Assembly: GCF_902459475.1 (NCBI RefSeq)
Contig: NZ_LR699114.1
Coordinates: 1,736,001 to 1,800,000 of the forward strand
Direction of reading: 5' to 3'
Length of the DNA stretch: 64,000 bases
Source: Aquicella lusitana
GTDB lineage: Bacteria > Pseudomonadota > Gammaproteobacteria > DSM-16500
Below, one piece after another: positions 1 to 10,400 of this stretch. The translations under genes were made by a program, and so were the position numbers. Numbering within the stretch: the first letter of the stretch is position 1; every line of letters starts with the position of its first letter. The notes below the pieces were generated by a model, which worked only from the letters and a program-made list of their open reading frames with translations, was not told the DNA's origin and searched no databases.

Positions 1-603
1 ATAGTCATCCATCACTTCTACCAGCTTCATAATGGAAGGAATGCCTATCTCGCTTGTGTCACCTTCCAGCGCCTTCAATGCACTGCCAACAACAATCGGC
101 GTCTTGTCTCCAGGAAACTGATACTGGCTCAGCAGATCTCTTACTTCCATCTCTACCAGCTCCAGTAGCTCTTTATCATCAACCATGTCTGCTTTGTTCA
201 GGTACACAACAATGTACGGCACACCTACCTGACGCGCTAACAGAATGTGTTCGCGGGTCTGTGGCATCGGGCCATCCGCCGCTGATACAACCAGAATCGC
301 TCCGTCCATCTGCGCTGCACCCGTGATCATGTTCTTCACATAATCCGCGTGACCGGGGCAGTCTACGTGTGCATAGTGTCTCTTCTCGGACTGGTACTCA
401 ACATGGGAGGTCGCAATCGTGATGCCTCGCGCCTTCTCTTCCGGAGCATTGTCAATCTGGTCGTAGGCTCTCGCTTCTCCACCAAATTTCTTCGCCAATA
501 TGCTCGTTAATGCCGCCGTCAGGGTCGTCTTCCCATGGTCTACGTGACCAATCGTGCCAACGTTTACGTGCGGCTTCGTACGCTCAAATACTTGCTTGCT
601 CAT
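1..603 (-). CDS. tuf: Elongation factor Tu, N-terminal part (cut by window edge)
   Basis: EF-Tu delivers aminoacyl-tRNA to the ribosome as a GTPase. The 201 codons present begin [20 protein letters not shown], followed by the P-loop GHVDHGKT and the G domain. The start is the ATG at 601-603 on the minus strand. The rest of the gene lies beyond base 1. It sits downstream of tRNA-Tyr, tRNA-Gly and tRNA-Thr on the same strand, the same arrangement as the tyrU-glyT-thrT-tufB operon of other gammaproteobacteria, so it is probably the tufB-type copy. The promoter is likely the one at 1117-1145 in front of tRNA-Tyr. Confidence 0.97.
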   Translation of the reverse strand, partial: MSKQVFERTKPHVNVGTIGHVDHGKTTLTAALTSILAKKFGGEARAYDQIDNAPEEKARGITIATSHVEYQSEKRHYAHVDCPGHADYVKNMITGAAQMDGAILVVSAADGPMPQTREHILLARQVGVPYIVVYLNKADMVDDKELLELVEMEVRDLLSQYQFPGDKTPIVVGSALKALEGDTSEIGIPSIMKLVEVMDDY

Positions 604-753
604 CGAGTACGCTCCTCTCTAAATAAGTACCGTCACATCTCATCCAAATACATAAATAAAGCCAGAAATCAAAAAATAGCGACTTCCGCGTTTCTGACAT
701 TCTTATACACAAAAACGGAAATATTCTCCATCCTATTTTTTAACTTCTGATTT

Positions 754-826
<73 letters not shown>

Positions 827-845
827 GACCTACGATCTAGAATAG

Positions 846-916
846 AGCGGGTGATGGGAATCGAACCCACGCTATCAGCTTGGAAGGCTGAAGTTCTACC
901 ATTGAACTACACCCGC
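846..916 (-). tRNA. tRNA-Gly(TCC)
   Basis: A 71-nt cloverleaf. The acceptor arm is GCGGGTG/CACCCGC and the anticodon loop CTTCCAA gives TCC. It lies between tRNA-Tyr and tRNA-Thr on the same strand. CCA is not encoded. Confidence 0.96.
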
Positions 917-1017
917 TTTGCTCTAGTTACCAGAAACTAGAATCTGGAATGTGAATCGCATGCATGATACATGACAGCCAGGGAGTATCGCTAAAATCCA
1001 GTTTCTGGTATCCAGAA

Positions 1018-1100
1018 TGGAGGGGGAAGGATTCGAACCTTCGAAGGCGTAAGCCGTCAGATTTACAGTCTGATCCCTTTGACCGCTCGGGAACCCCTCC
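1018..1100 (-). tRNA. tRNA-Tyr(GTA)
   Basis: An 83-nt class II tRNA with a long variable arm. The acceptor arm starts GGAGGGG, and the anticodon loop CTGTAAA gives GTA. It is the first gene of the tRNA-tuf transcription unit, just downstream of a strong promoter. Confidence 0.96.
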
Positions 1101-1116
1101 TCTAAACCAGGCGTGA

Positions 1117-1145
1117 ATTTTGCTTTATACAGATAGCTATGTCAA
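1117..1145 (-). promoter_or_regulatory. Promoter of the tRNA-tuf operon
   Basis: Read on the minus strand there is a perfect -35 TTGACA (1145-1140), a 17-bp spacer and a -10 CAAAAT (1122-1117). It is followed by a GC-rich CACGCC discriminator, typical of stringently controlled stable-RNA promoters. It lies about 20 bp upstream of tRNA-Tyr. Confidence 0.7.
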
Positions 1146-1367
1146 TCATAGCAAGTTAAATAGTTTGAAAATTTTGTCTGGCTTGCCACCATCATAAAAG
1201 TAGCTGCTGTGCCTGCTCAAAATACGCATTACTTCCTCTGACATATACATGTCGCATCGGTTTCTGAAGGCATCAAACGCCTATATAGAAATGATACATT
1301 GAAGGATAAGAACGCCACGCTGGTTTTGGCCAAAGCGAGCTTATCCAAAAAAGCAAGGACGTTATGA

Positions 1368-1838
1368 ATGGCAAAGACAATTAAAACAATCCGCAAAGTG
1401 GACATACTTCAAACAGATGAGGCGCTTTTCAAGCATCACTACGTAGGCTGTCTTGTGCTCAGTAAAGATAACAAAGTCTTACTTCAACAGCGCGGACATA
1501 ACTGGCATTCCTTTCCGGGATACCTTTCCGAGTTTGGTGGACGCATAGCACCCAACGAAACGCCTTTGGAAGCGTTAGTCCGGGAATTAAAGGAAGAGCT
1601 TGGTGCGCAGGTTAATGAAAAAGAGGTGATCAGCCTCGGGGTCATCAGCGAAGCTGTCACTCATTATAGCAAACTTGTCTATGTTTATTTTTGGCATGAC
1701 AAGCGCGGCACCATCACTGGGTGCTATGAAGGCGAGGCTTGCTATTTTGATGACGTCAACACAGCGCTTGAACATGCCAAAATAATGGACAGCGCGCGCT
1801 GGCTGCTCTATGAATGCAAAAAAAGAAAACTTTTATAA
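1368..1838 (+). CDS. NUDIX hydrolase
   Basis: A 156-residue protein with one NUDIX domain, which hydrolyses a nucleoside diphosphate linked to another group. The NUDIX box is visible at about residues 57-79: GGRIAPNE, then seven residues, then RELKEELG, matching Gx5Ex7REUxEExGU. The catalytic Glu pair (EE) is intact. The start ATG at 1368 follows AAGGA by 8 bases. The substrate cannot be told from sequence. It stands alone on the plus strand, divergent from the tRNA operon and convergent with the next gene, from which it is separated by a likely bidirectional terminator. Confidence 0.9.
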   Translation: MAKTIKTIRKVDILQTDEALFKHHYVGCLVLSKDNKVLLQQRGHNWHSFPGYLSEFGGRIAPNETPLEALVRELKEELGAQVNEKEVISLGVISEAVTHYSKLVYVYFWHDKRGTITGCYEGEACYFDDVNTALEHAKIMDSARWLLYECKKRKLL

Positions 1839-1962
1839 GATCCATACCAGAGGAATCGGTATCTGATAGTCAGCAAAAGCAAGCTGGCATTATCTGTGAT
1901 TTTTTAGAAAGGGCGAAAGACCATACATCCACATGACCAATCATCTTTTTCTTAAAAAAATT

Positions 1963-1986
1963 GTCCCCGGCTTTTACGCCAGGGAC
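1963..1986. terminator. Bidirectional intrinsic terminator
   Basis: The stem GTCCCCGGC / GCCAGGGAC has one mismatch and a TTTTAC loop. It is flanked by an A-run (1954-1960) on the left and a T-run (about 1992-1996) on the right, so it can stop transcription from both convergent neighbours. Confidence 0.6.
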
Positions 1987-2003
1987 TTGTGTTTTTCTTA
2001 AAA

Positions 2004-2750
2004 CTATTTCACCCAGCCGTTCGGTTTCGGTGTCTTGGAAAAAGGTGTCGGGTGAAAAGCAGATTTTTTTTCTTGCTCAACAGACGCGCTTTTCCCGCCC
2101 ATCAAAGCTTCTTTGAGCGTCGTTTCTAGCAGATTTTTGCTGGGCAGAAGGTTTTTATCCGCAAGATAATCGATAAATGCGGCAAAACATGCCAGGTTAG
2201 GTGTTCTATCAGGATTCAGCATCTTGATTGTCAGCGTATTATTTTTGATATCTACACTAAAATTAGCAACCGAGATGCCTTGAGCCTTAAACTCATCCTT
2301 AAACTCTTTCATAAATTCATTAAATTGGTCTTTAATTTTATCAAAATACTGGCGCAATTCATCTTCTTGAGCCTTGGTTAAGCCTTTCTTCCCCTGAAGA
2401 GTTAAGATACCGTTTTTGCTATCAATCTGGATGGATAAGAATGCTTCCGGCTTTTCAAAGCTCAGTGCGTTATCCAGCCATTGCAATTGGACCCAATTTT
2501 TCCCATCTAAAAAAAGCGAGCTGATATGACTCATCTGTTTAGCAGCATCCATTTTTTGATTAAGCGTATGTTTGGCAGATTTGTTGTCTTCCTTTCCTCC
2601 GCCGCCCGAGCCGCTACCGGCATGGCCTTTGCAGATAGGAACGCGCATTGCCCTGCACATAACACAAGGGTTTCTTTCAATTAAAAGCGTAATAGGATCT
2701 TTTTGGGAACTTTGGTTTTGATTCTTCTGCATCTGTTCTTTACCAGGCAT
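2004..2750 (-). CDS. Unknown protein with Cys cluster and Gly-rich linker
   Basis: A 248-residue soluble protein I do not recognise. Residues 1-60 are Gln/Lys-rich, then carry CVMCRAMRVPIC with three cysteines, then a Ser/Gly linker. The remainder (about 65-215) is a charged alpha/beta region without membrane segments or signal peptide. The tail is basic and Ser/Pro-rich. Together with the next two minus-strand genes it lies in a run of unknown or eukaryotic-like genes, so a host-directed effector is possible. This is inference only. Confidence 0.7.
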   Translation of the reverse strand: MPGKEQMQKNQNQSSQKDPITLLIERNPCVMCRAMRVPICKGHAGSGSGGGGKEDNKSAKHTLNQKMDAAKQMSHISSLFLDGKNWVQLQWLDNALSFEKPEAFLSIQIDSKNGILTLQGKKGLTKAQEDELRQYFDKIKDQFNEFMKEFKDEFKAQGISVANFSVDIKNNTLTIKMLNPDRTPNLACFAAFIDYLADKNLLPSKNLLETTLKEALMGGKSASVEQEKKSAFHPTPFSKTPKPNGWVK

Positions 2751-2926
2751 AGTTACCTCGTTTTTTTTAAAAAGTGGATGACCGCCAATATTTTAACATT
2801 AATTATTCTCAGTTAGATTTAGACTAGCTTAACAGCATAAACTAATAATCCCTCAGGATACAATCATCCCGAGCTAACTGATTGATTATAGCAATAATGC
2901 ATATCCATCACAGGCTTATCCATGCG

Positions 2927-4111
2927 CTAAATTGTCTTCGATAGCACTTTCTTGCCTTCCATCTTAAATTCTTCACCAATAGGAATATAAGAAGTGCCAA
3001 CTGTATATTTACCCGATTCTTTATTACATTTTTCAAAGATTTTCTTCAAACATTCTTCCGGATTTTTTTCCTTTATGATGTTTTTCTCCTGCATGGTTCG
3101 CTGAACTTTTCCCACTGAGCGCTCAAATAAATGCAGCCCCTTATTAAAGATAGATTTTGATGTTTCTTGATTCTGCTTTGGTATTAATGAAACATCGCCA
3201 CGATTCCCGGACAGGATATTTAGCGAATTAGTAATTTGGACATGCAGCTGACTGTTGACCGCTTTTGCCCAGACGTACGCGGCTTGTAAAAACGTGATTA
3301 ACTCTTCTGTTTTATCGCTATCGCTTTTCCCCTGTTGGGAGCAAATATCACCTACTTGCTTGATAATCGCATTCACATAATCGCCTCTATCCGTGTTAGA
3401 ACGCGTTAACTCATCCGCAATGGATTGAGCAACCCTTCCCCAGTTGTATTGGGTCAAATGGCCCGGCTCCAACATAATATAAACTTGATTCAGCTTCTCA
3501 ATCCTATCTTTCAAAGGCTGCATACGATCATTAAAGGAAGTTACAATTTCTTTGCGTGTTAATACAACAGCCATTTTTTGATCGCGCAAGCGGTTATATT
3601 TAGCAATCTCTTCTGGGTGTTTTAGCAGTTTATTTTCATATTTTTCCATTTTTTCATTATATTCTTTTAATTGCTCCTTATAATAAGGGTTTTCGTAGGT
3701 TTCCGACGGGTAAATCACGAACTCCTGGTCATCCACATAGGATTCTCTATGTATAATTTTCTCAGGTGGATCCGGCTTTATTGGCTCCTGGGGCATTACC
3801 GGATCTGGAGGCAGTGGATGTTTTTTTAATTCTTCTTCTTTTTCTTTTTGGATTTTATTAATCTCTGCGAGTAATTCACCAATATGTTCATTAATTATTT
3901 CTTGCAATTTGCTTGGAACCATGGATGTTTTTTCGCCACCATCCTGTAAAATCTCTTTTTGAGCACGACCAATAGCAAAGCGCTCAAGATCAAAATCGTT
4001 GTCCATTTTTTCAAATTTTAATTTTTCCGCTAATTCTGGACTCACAGAAACAAGTTGCTGCAAGATATCATCAAATGAAATTTCTTCGCCGTTATAAGTA
4101 AAGTATGGCAT
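2927..4111 (-). CDS. Unknown coiled-coil protein with Pro-rich insert
   Basis: A 394-residue protein, not recognised. I place the start at the ATG at 4111 (MPYFTYNGEEISFDD), because AAGGAG lies 8 bases upstream; an in-frame ATG 19 codons earlier has no ribosome-binding site. Residues about 70-105 form a charged coiled coil (EINKIQKEKEEELKKH). A proline-rich stretch follows (PLPPDPVMPQEPIKPDPP), then a second Lys/Glu-rich helical region to about 200. There is no signal peptide or membrane segment. The general appearance resembles translocated effectors of Legionellales, but no catalytic motif is visible. Confidence 0.7.
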   Translation of the reverse strand: MPYFTYNGEEISFDDILQQLVSVSPELAEKLKFEKMDNDFDLERFAIGRAQKEILQDGGEKTSMVPSKLQEIINEHIGELLAEINKIQKEKEEELKKHPLPPDPVMPQEPIKPDPPEKIIHRESYVDDQEFVIYPSETYENPYYKEQLKEYNEKMEKYENKLLKHPEEIAKYNRLRDQKMAVVLTRKEIVTSFNDRMQPLKDRIEKLNQVYIMLEPGHLTQYNWGRVAQSIADELTRSNTDRGDYVNAIIKQVGDICSQQGKSDSDKTEELITFLQAAYVWAKAVNSQLHVQITNSLNILSGNRGDVSLIPKQNQETSKSIFNKGLHLFERSVGKVQRTMQEKNIIKEKNPEECLKKIFEKCNKESGKYTVGTSYIPIGEEFKMEGKKVLSKTI

Positions 4112-4366
4112 GACAAGCCACTCCTTTATTATGCTTTTATAAATATTATATCCCAACTTGACAGGCAAATTAGCCGCGCAATAAATTCAATGGATTATAA
4201 AAAACCTTAAAATATCAAAACCCGCACAAAATCACGCCAAGAAGAAAAGCGTTGGGATCTCGAACGGCGGGCTTGAATCAGAAAATAAAAAGGGATGACA
4301 TTCTCTGGTACGATAATTGAAAGCTCAATATTGCGAGCAATTTAACAACTATTCTCTTTCTAGAAT

Positions 4367-5092
4367 TTATTTCTGATATTTTTTACCTTTATCAGCCTCC
4401 GCGTGCTCTTCGAATTTTTTTTCATGTGTTGAATATTTGACATTTATAATTCTTGGCTCTTTCCCACCCACGACGGTTAGTATATTCGGGTTTTTATCTT
4501 TATTAAGCTCCCACATCGTCAACACACTCAGGCGCGGATAAACGCGCACTGCTCTTTTAATTAACTCATCACCTTTTTTTTGATCAAGCATGGTTTTTGC
4601 AGAATGATAATCAACATTCAATTCTACAATATAGGTAGCTCCACGATGACTGGCGCTTCTTAATGACGCATCTGCTTTTTCTTTCGTTTCAAATAGCAGG
4701 CTTGACGAAAGATAGTTAGCTAGATTGGAATTATTGAGCATGGAAACTGGATCATATGCGGCTTGGCCGCTCTTAATTACTAAAAATGATGTAGTAGTGA
4801 CCCTAACAAACATTTGCTTAAATGTTTCATTCTCTTTCTTTAATTCTCTCAAAGCGTTTGTATCTGATACCTTCAACTTCTTCTTCAATAACTCAATCCA
4901 CAAAGCATCTTCGCCAGCTTGCTGGCTAAAAAATCTGGATGTTTGCCCAAGCCTTGCTAAATCTTTTTCTGATAAAAATGTAAGAATTTGCTGTATAATC
5001 TCATCGGGAAGATCGCCCAACAGCGTGCTTAAATTTTTTTCCTCTTCAATTTTTTTACTCTCTTTCCGCCGCTTGCCTCGATTAGATTCCAT
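4367..5092 (-). CDS. F-box domain protein, effector candidate
   Basis: A 241-residue protein. F-box domains bind Skp1 of eukaryotic SCF ubiquitin ligases; bacteria have no Skp1, so the target would be in a host. The F-box is at about residues 24-66, with LPDEIIQQILTFLSEKDLAR, then the usual Cys/Ser-xxFF segment and a final LW. The first 20 residues are strongly basic (KRRK). The remaining 170 residues, probably the substrate-binding part, match nothing I know. The start at 5092 is preferred over one nine codons upstream because GGAGAAGG precedes it. A charged C-terminus (HAEADKGKK) would suit a type IV secretion signal, which is inference. Confidence 0.8.
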   Translation of the reverse strand: MESNRGKRRKESKKIEEEKNLSTLLGDLPDEIIQQILTFLSEKDLARLGQTSRFFSQQAGEDALWIELLKKKLKVSDTNALRELKKENETFKQMFVRVTTTSFLVIKSGQAAYDPVSMLNNSNLANYLSSSLLFETKEKADASLRSASHRGATYIVELNVDYHSAKTMLDQKKGDELIKRAVRVYPRLSVLTMWELNKDKNPNILTVVGGKEPRIINVKYSTHEKKFEEHAEADKGKKYQK

Positions 5093-5262
5093 AACGCCTT
5101 CTCCAATAATTCTTTTCATTATTATAGATTAACCTCAAGCTGAAATGGTTAAGCAATACTCAACCATTTGAAAATTAAGAAGGCTTGATGACGGTATCGT
5201 TGATTTTTTCTTTGCAGATTTTTTAAAGTGTGGACTGAACTATTCATTTTTTTGTGTATTTG

Positions 5263-6588
5263 CTAAAAAGCCCACAATGTTCGGTTTAAATCCATGCTGT
5301 AAACCGTGCCATCTCTAGAAATAGCGGGTGATGAAACACCACCGCTAAATTCTTCATTTTTAGCAACTCTCTCCAAATCAAAATTGAATGTCCATAAACC
5401 ATCGCGCGCGCTGACATACAGATATTTAGCAGAAATGGCTGGAGCACCGAGGCTTGTGCCAATCGTGCGAAAAGTTTGTAATAACTTAAGATCTGAATCC
5501 AGCATGATGACTTCTTGTTTAGCTACCAAATAGAGCTGGCGGCCAAAGGAAACGGGCGGTGAATAAACCGATTTGCCCGCTTTGAACCATGGCTTTGCCA
5601 ATTCTTGGCCATTGATAAGATTATAAAGCGCGACCGTACCGTCTTTTTGACCTTGCGCAATCGTACTATTGGTAAAAACAGCTGGGGAAGCGGCAGCGCG
5701 ATGCTTGCTAGCTACTTTTGCCCACAGCTTTATAAGGCATCTATCTTGCCAACGATAAGCGGCAAGTGTTTTGTGGCCATCGTCAATTACAATAATGGGC
5801 CGATTCTCATAAGAAGAAAAATCAGCAATGGCGATAGTAGGTTCTGCCCAGCCAAATAATTCTTCCAATGGTGTGACACCGGAATTAACACCTGATACAT
5901 CAAAATCGATTGGGCTGCTGATAAAATCCCAGATATCCCCCAAAATATCACCTATATTTGATCCGGCAGTAATGGGAGAAGGCGGATACTTTACTATTTC
6001 CTGGCGATGAACAACTTCGCCAGCTTGATCGAGGACCATCATCTCTAATAAAAAATCAACCGTGCCAAATCGAACTGATATGAAAATATACGTTTCTTGA
6101 TCACTAAATACTTTAGGCGAAGAAAAGCTAAATCCACCTGGCTCATACCCTGAACTCGAAGTGGTTGGGAAATGATAGAGCCAGCGGCGATTGCCATTAG
6201 GATCAAAACTATAAAGTGTAGAATGAAGTTTTAACTGGCGACGCCCGTCTTCGCCGCGATGATCAACGGATTGTGTCGCCTGAGTGGCAATGAGATAGAT
6301 ATTTCCATCATTATCAATTGCGGGTGAACCAGAAATAATGCTGCGCCCATGCCCAGGCCTAATCTCGCGCCGCCAGCGTATGCTGCCATTAGGATTAACG
6401 GCGACTAGCTCATCATCCAAGGTTCCAATATAAATAGTGTTATCCGGCCCTATTACTGGAGATGCATACCCTACCCGGCCGACTTCAGTTCGCCACTGAG
6501 GATCAATTGCAGGACGTGATGAGACAGGAGCAAAACCTCTACTCGGACCATCTCCATGAAATTGCCGCCAGAACGCTGTCATTGTCAT
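5263..6588 (-). CDS. PQQ-type beta-propeller protein
   Basis: A 441-residue protein made of repeated blades with the PQQ/BamB-like pattern: G.IYIGTLDDELVAVNPNGS, DNDGNIYLIA, YSFDPNG, DGTVALYNLINGQ, KYLYVSARDGLWTFN, RDGTVYSMD. The short blades suggest a seven- or eight-bladed propeller. The start at 6588 follows AAAAGG; an upstream ATG at 6642 would add 18 residues. Neither start gives a signal peptide or lipobox, unlike BamB, so it may be cytoplasmic or exported by another route. It is unlikely to be an alcohol dehydrogenase because the catalytic region is absent. Confidence 0.8.
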   Translation of the reverse strand: MTMTAFWRQFHGDGPSRGFAPVSSRPAIDPQWRTEVGRVGYASPVIGPDNTIYIGTLDDELVAVNPNGSIRWRREIRPGHGRSIISGSPAIDNDGNIYLIATQATQSVDHRGEDGRRQLKLHSTLYSFDPNGNRRWLYHFPTTSSSGYEPGGFSFSSPKVFSDQETYIFISVRFGTVDFLLEMMVLDQAGEVVHRQEIVKYPPSPITAGSNIGDILGDIWDFISSPIDFDVSGVNSGVTPLEELFGWAEPTIAIADFSSYENRPIIVIDDGHKTLAAYRWQDRCLIKLWAKVASKHRAAASPAVFTNSTIAQGQKDGTVALYNLINGQELAKPWFKAGKSVYSPPVSFGRQLYLVAKQEVIMLDSDLKLLQTFRTIGTSLGAPAISAKYLYVSARDGLWTFNFDLERVAKNEEFSGGVSSPAISRDGTVYSMDLNRTLWAF

Positions 6589-6779
6589 CAGCCTTTTATT
6601 AAACGGGCAAGAGCAAATGAAATTATCCATTAAATTATACAATCAACATCTCTTGCGGTATAGCCAGGCATTCAACCTGACGTCAATTAAAGTGTTGGCT
6701 CCATTCTTTGACCGGCATCAACTTATTAATTAAGATAAACGATAGCATTCCATTAGCTGGAGCGAAACAGGAGAACCAT

Positions 6780-7289
6780 ATGAATCAACCCAAGCGTATT
6801 TTCATCATTGGACATATTGGCGCCGGCAAAGGCGTACTGGCACAGGCATTAGCTAAAAAACTGGGTTGGCAATTCATCGACGCTGATTTTGCATTAGCAC
6901 CTACTATCGGACGCAATCTGGACGAAATAATCGGAACCCAGGGTAAAGCAGTCTTTCATCATTGTTTATCCGAAATCTTGTCATGGCAAATTACTAAAGA
7001 AAATATTGTCGTAACAACTGATGACAGCATCGTCTGCCACGAGAAAAATCGACAACTACTGTCATCCGAATTTGCTGTCTATTTAAAAGTGAGCACCTCA
7101 GTGCAATTGGAGCGCATTTCTTCTAATCGTCCACTTTTGCCGGTGGCAGACTACAAGGCATTTTTGGAAAAAATCCATGATGAGCGCGATGCTTTATATA
7201 ATCAAATCTCCAGCTTTTCGATTAGTTCTGATAGCGGCTCTATAGAAGAGCATGTTTTAAGCGTTATCAACGCAATGGGGAATAGATAG
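6780..7289 (+). CDS. Shikimate-kinase-like P-loop protein
   Basis: A 169-residue protein related to shikimate kinase (small-molecule NMP-kinase fold). It shows a P-loop GHIGAGKG near residue 10, FIDAD (the shikimate-kinase D-x-D position), a GRNLDEII segment and NRPLLP, corresponding to the lid arginine. Two deviations stand out: the Ser/Thr after the P-loop lysine is Gly, and the FR..E substrate-arginine segment reads FHHCLSE. It is therefore probably not a housekeeping AroK; it may have a changed substrate or little activity. The start follows AGGAG. It is divergent from the beta-propeller gene. Confidence 0.75.
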   Translation: MNQPKRIFIIGHIGAGKGVLAQALAKKLGWQFIDADFALAPTIGRNLDEIIGTQGKAVFHHCLSEILSWQITKENIVVTTDDSIVCHEKNRQLLSSEFAVYLKVSTSVQLERISSNRPLLPVADYKAFLEKIHDERDALYNQISSFSISSDSGSIEEHVLSVINAMGNR

Positions 7290-7492
7290 ATCCTATATCT
7301 ATTTTAACGAGCGGTTTCGGTACACCGCTGGCAGCATGGATTTAACCAAAATTACTGCCCTACAAACAAGATAATTAAAAATTTGACCGCCACAAGCCTG
7401 CAGACCACCATCTTAATAATTCCTTAAGCCAAAACGGCTAACATTTGCCCAAACATTAATTATCAGAATTTATTCGAGGATTATTCAGCATT

Positions 7493-10400
7493 ATGCGCTT
7501 AACTACGCTTCTCACTCATGCTATTTCACAAATCTCAAACACCATCAACACACTACATCGCCAACATAATGTCCTTGATGAAAATGAAGCTAATGCCCGT
7601 CATGCTCTACTATATATTAATACATGCCTACCATTTTATAAGGAAAACAAAAGCAGCCTCCCAAACAATGAATTTGATCTTCTAATTGAAACAATTATGT
7701 GCCTGCCGCACAATAGTAAAATTTTAGAAGAAATGGTATATCTCCTTATAATAGTAAATGATATTTTACAAGAAAGAACACCCAGCGAAAAAAGATTTCA
7801 AACCATCAGCAGCGTTATTGAAAAATTACCTGACTCCATATTTGAAAACATAAAAATAGACCGCACAAGCAAAACAGCAAATTACATTAAATCAAAATTA
7901 AACAAGCCAATAGAACTTATTGACCCAGCCGCCGTTAAAAAAGAAAACGTCGTAGTCATGCTTAAAGGTGTCGAAGAATATAACGGTGAAGAAAATTTTG
8001 AAGCGGTTGATAAATTGCTAGATTCAAATGCATTACCTTCTTCTGAGCAAATCTCTTTGCTTGTTAAATTAATTGATGATTATGCATTAGGAAAATTTCA
8101 AGAAACAGAACTAACAACAATACTTCACGCTCTTTATTCTAACAACAAGGATAAAGATGAATTCACCAAAAACTTTTTAAAAGCCTATCAAATCTCTTAT
8201 GATGGGTTTTATAGAAAATCGAATGGTAAAAATGTGTTGTTAAAAGGGATTGCTATCATATTCCCTATTCTTGATAAGCATTTGACCCCGGGCCAACTTC
8301 TTGAATTCCTTTCCGAAATAAATTTTGACCTCAAAGACCCTCAAGCATCAGAAAATGACAATGCATACTATTATTATTTTAATATAATAAAACTTTTCAA
8401 AGGCGAAAAAAATACGGGCGAGCTATACGATTATAATGGAAGAGTTTTAAGCCAGATTATTTATGAAGAATATGGACGCCTGCACTCTATCATGCAAATA
8501 TTGAGTAGAGACACACTATCAGGTATTGAATTATCAAAATCCCCAGTCTTGGCGCTATTGCCACCCCACATTCAATCTGATATTTCTGAGCAAAAAAGGT
8601 CAGTCCAAGTAGAATTTGAAAAATTCATCACTCTGTTTGTTCAAGTGAATCAAAACGCATCCAAGCACCAACAAAGAAATATCAGTCTTTTCTTTTTCAA
8701 GCATTACGATGTCATTCGTCAACTACTCTGCATAATGGGATCAGAAAGTATTTATTATATGCGAAATCATTTGGCAGGAACCGTACTTAACCTCGAAAGG
8801 ACACTTGAATTTCTCCCGAGATTACCGGAAGAATTGCTGCAGCCATTAGCTCAATATTTTAATCAATGCGGCGTCACCACTAAAAAACACCCTGAGCAAA
8901 TTGATGCATTTAAAACCTGTATTATTGCATTAAAAACGTTAATAAACTTGCAAGCTCACAAAGAGGAACTTGAAACCAATTTTTCGTCCATGTCTGATTA
9001 TTATCTTTCGATAGCAAAAGGAAAAACTCCCCAAGAATTTCTAAATGCGTTAGCTAAAATATTGTTAAGCTTTATTTTGCAGAAAAATAATATCGATTTA
9101 ACAGATAAAGTAATATCTGAAATTTTCAAACGAATAAAACCAACGCAATTTGCTCAACTTGCGGCAGCCAGTCAACATATGGCTCAGGATGAATACCGTG
9201 ATGTTTATTTAAATCTATTACAGCTTGATTTGATTGGCGGAAATATTGATGCATTTTTGCATGACACACATCAACAGAACGATCTCGGACAAAAACTCGC
9301 ACACCATAACGAGCGGATCAGAACGAAACTCATTGCGCAATCTATCTCTCCAAAGACTGCGTTACATTATGATAAAAATCTGTGTGTTATTGTGCAGCCT
9401 GCCAACATCACGAGCCAAGTTAATAAGGGTAACCTGATTGTTGTACTATGGACTTACCTCACGCAACTAAAAAAGGAAACTGATAAACTATTAGCAAAAG
9501 CAAAAATGACTGACGTAAAAAACACCCAAAGATTGGCCGCAATAGCAGCCGCCATTGAAATGCTACAAAAAAGCATCAAACAAAATCAACTTAACCCAAC
9601 ATTTGAAATCGTTAATGCCCTTACCACCGGAAATGCTCAGGCATTAATTGAAAAAATCATTCGCAATATTGATGCCTTGATCGCACATAATGCCGAAACA
9701 TCAAGTGTATTTAATGAATTTGCCCAACATACAAAAGACCAATGCGAAATCATTAAACAAACCAAAAATCAGCCTACTAATAAAATTGATTTGAGCTATT
9801 TTAGGGTTGAACAATGGTCAAAGGAAAAATTTGCGACGTTCTTTTTAGGTGACGAAGTTGGCTGTTGCCTCGCCACAACAAATAGCCAATTCCAGGCCAT
9901 GGTACAAAGACGCATGGATGACGCCATGTTATTTCATGTTGCTATTGACCAAATTACCGGCAGACCCGCGGCACTGATTTGGCTTTATCTTGCCGAAACT
10001 GCCGATAAGGACATTGTTCTGATAGCAAATTTTTTTGAAGTTAATACAAAGTATGCCGTAAATGATTCATTAAGGCTGGCATTGTTAAATGCCTTGCTGT
10101 TATTCACTCAGAAATATTGTGAAGCCAATCCAAATATTAAAGGATTTTACATGAATCAGTTAAGTTATGGCTGGAACATCAAAGACATCCGGCATTACCC
10201 CCTCACCGAACTTGTTATCGCTGACAAATTAGGCGGCCCATTCATCCCTGATATTGATGCAGAGCAAATTGATATGGAAGACCTTGATACTTGCAAGCAG
10301 ATTCAAGAACTGACCAAACAAAAATATTATCTTGTTTCTCTTAATCAAAATCAATTCCATAAATTTGACTCAGCAATATTAGCTAGCGACATCAAGCCTG

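Noticed and set aside
54-326. A 90-codon plus-strand ORF at the window start
   Set aside because: It is antisense to the well-conserved tuf gene and has no independent support.
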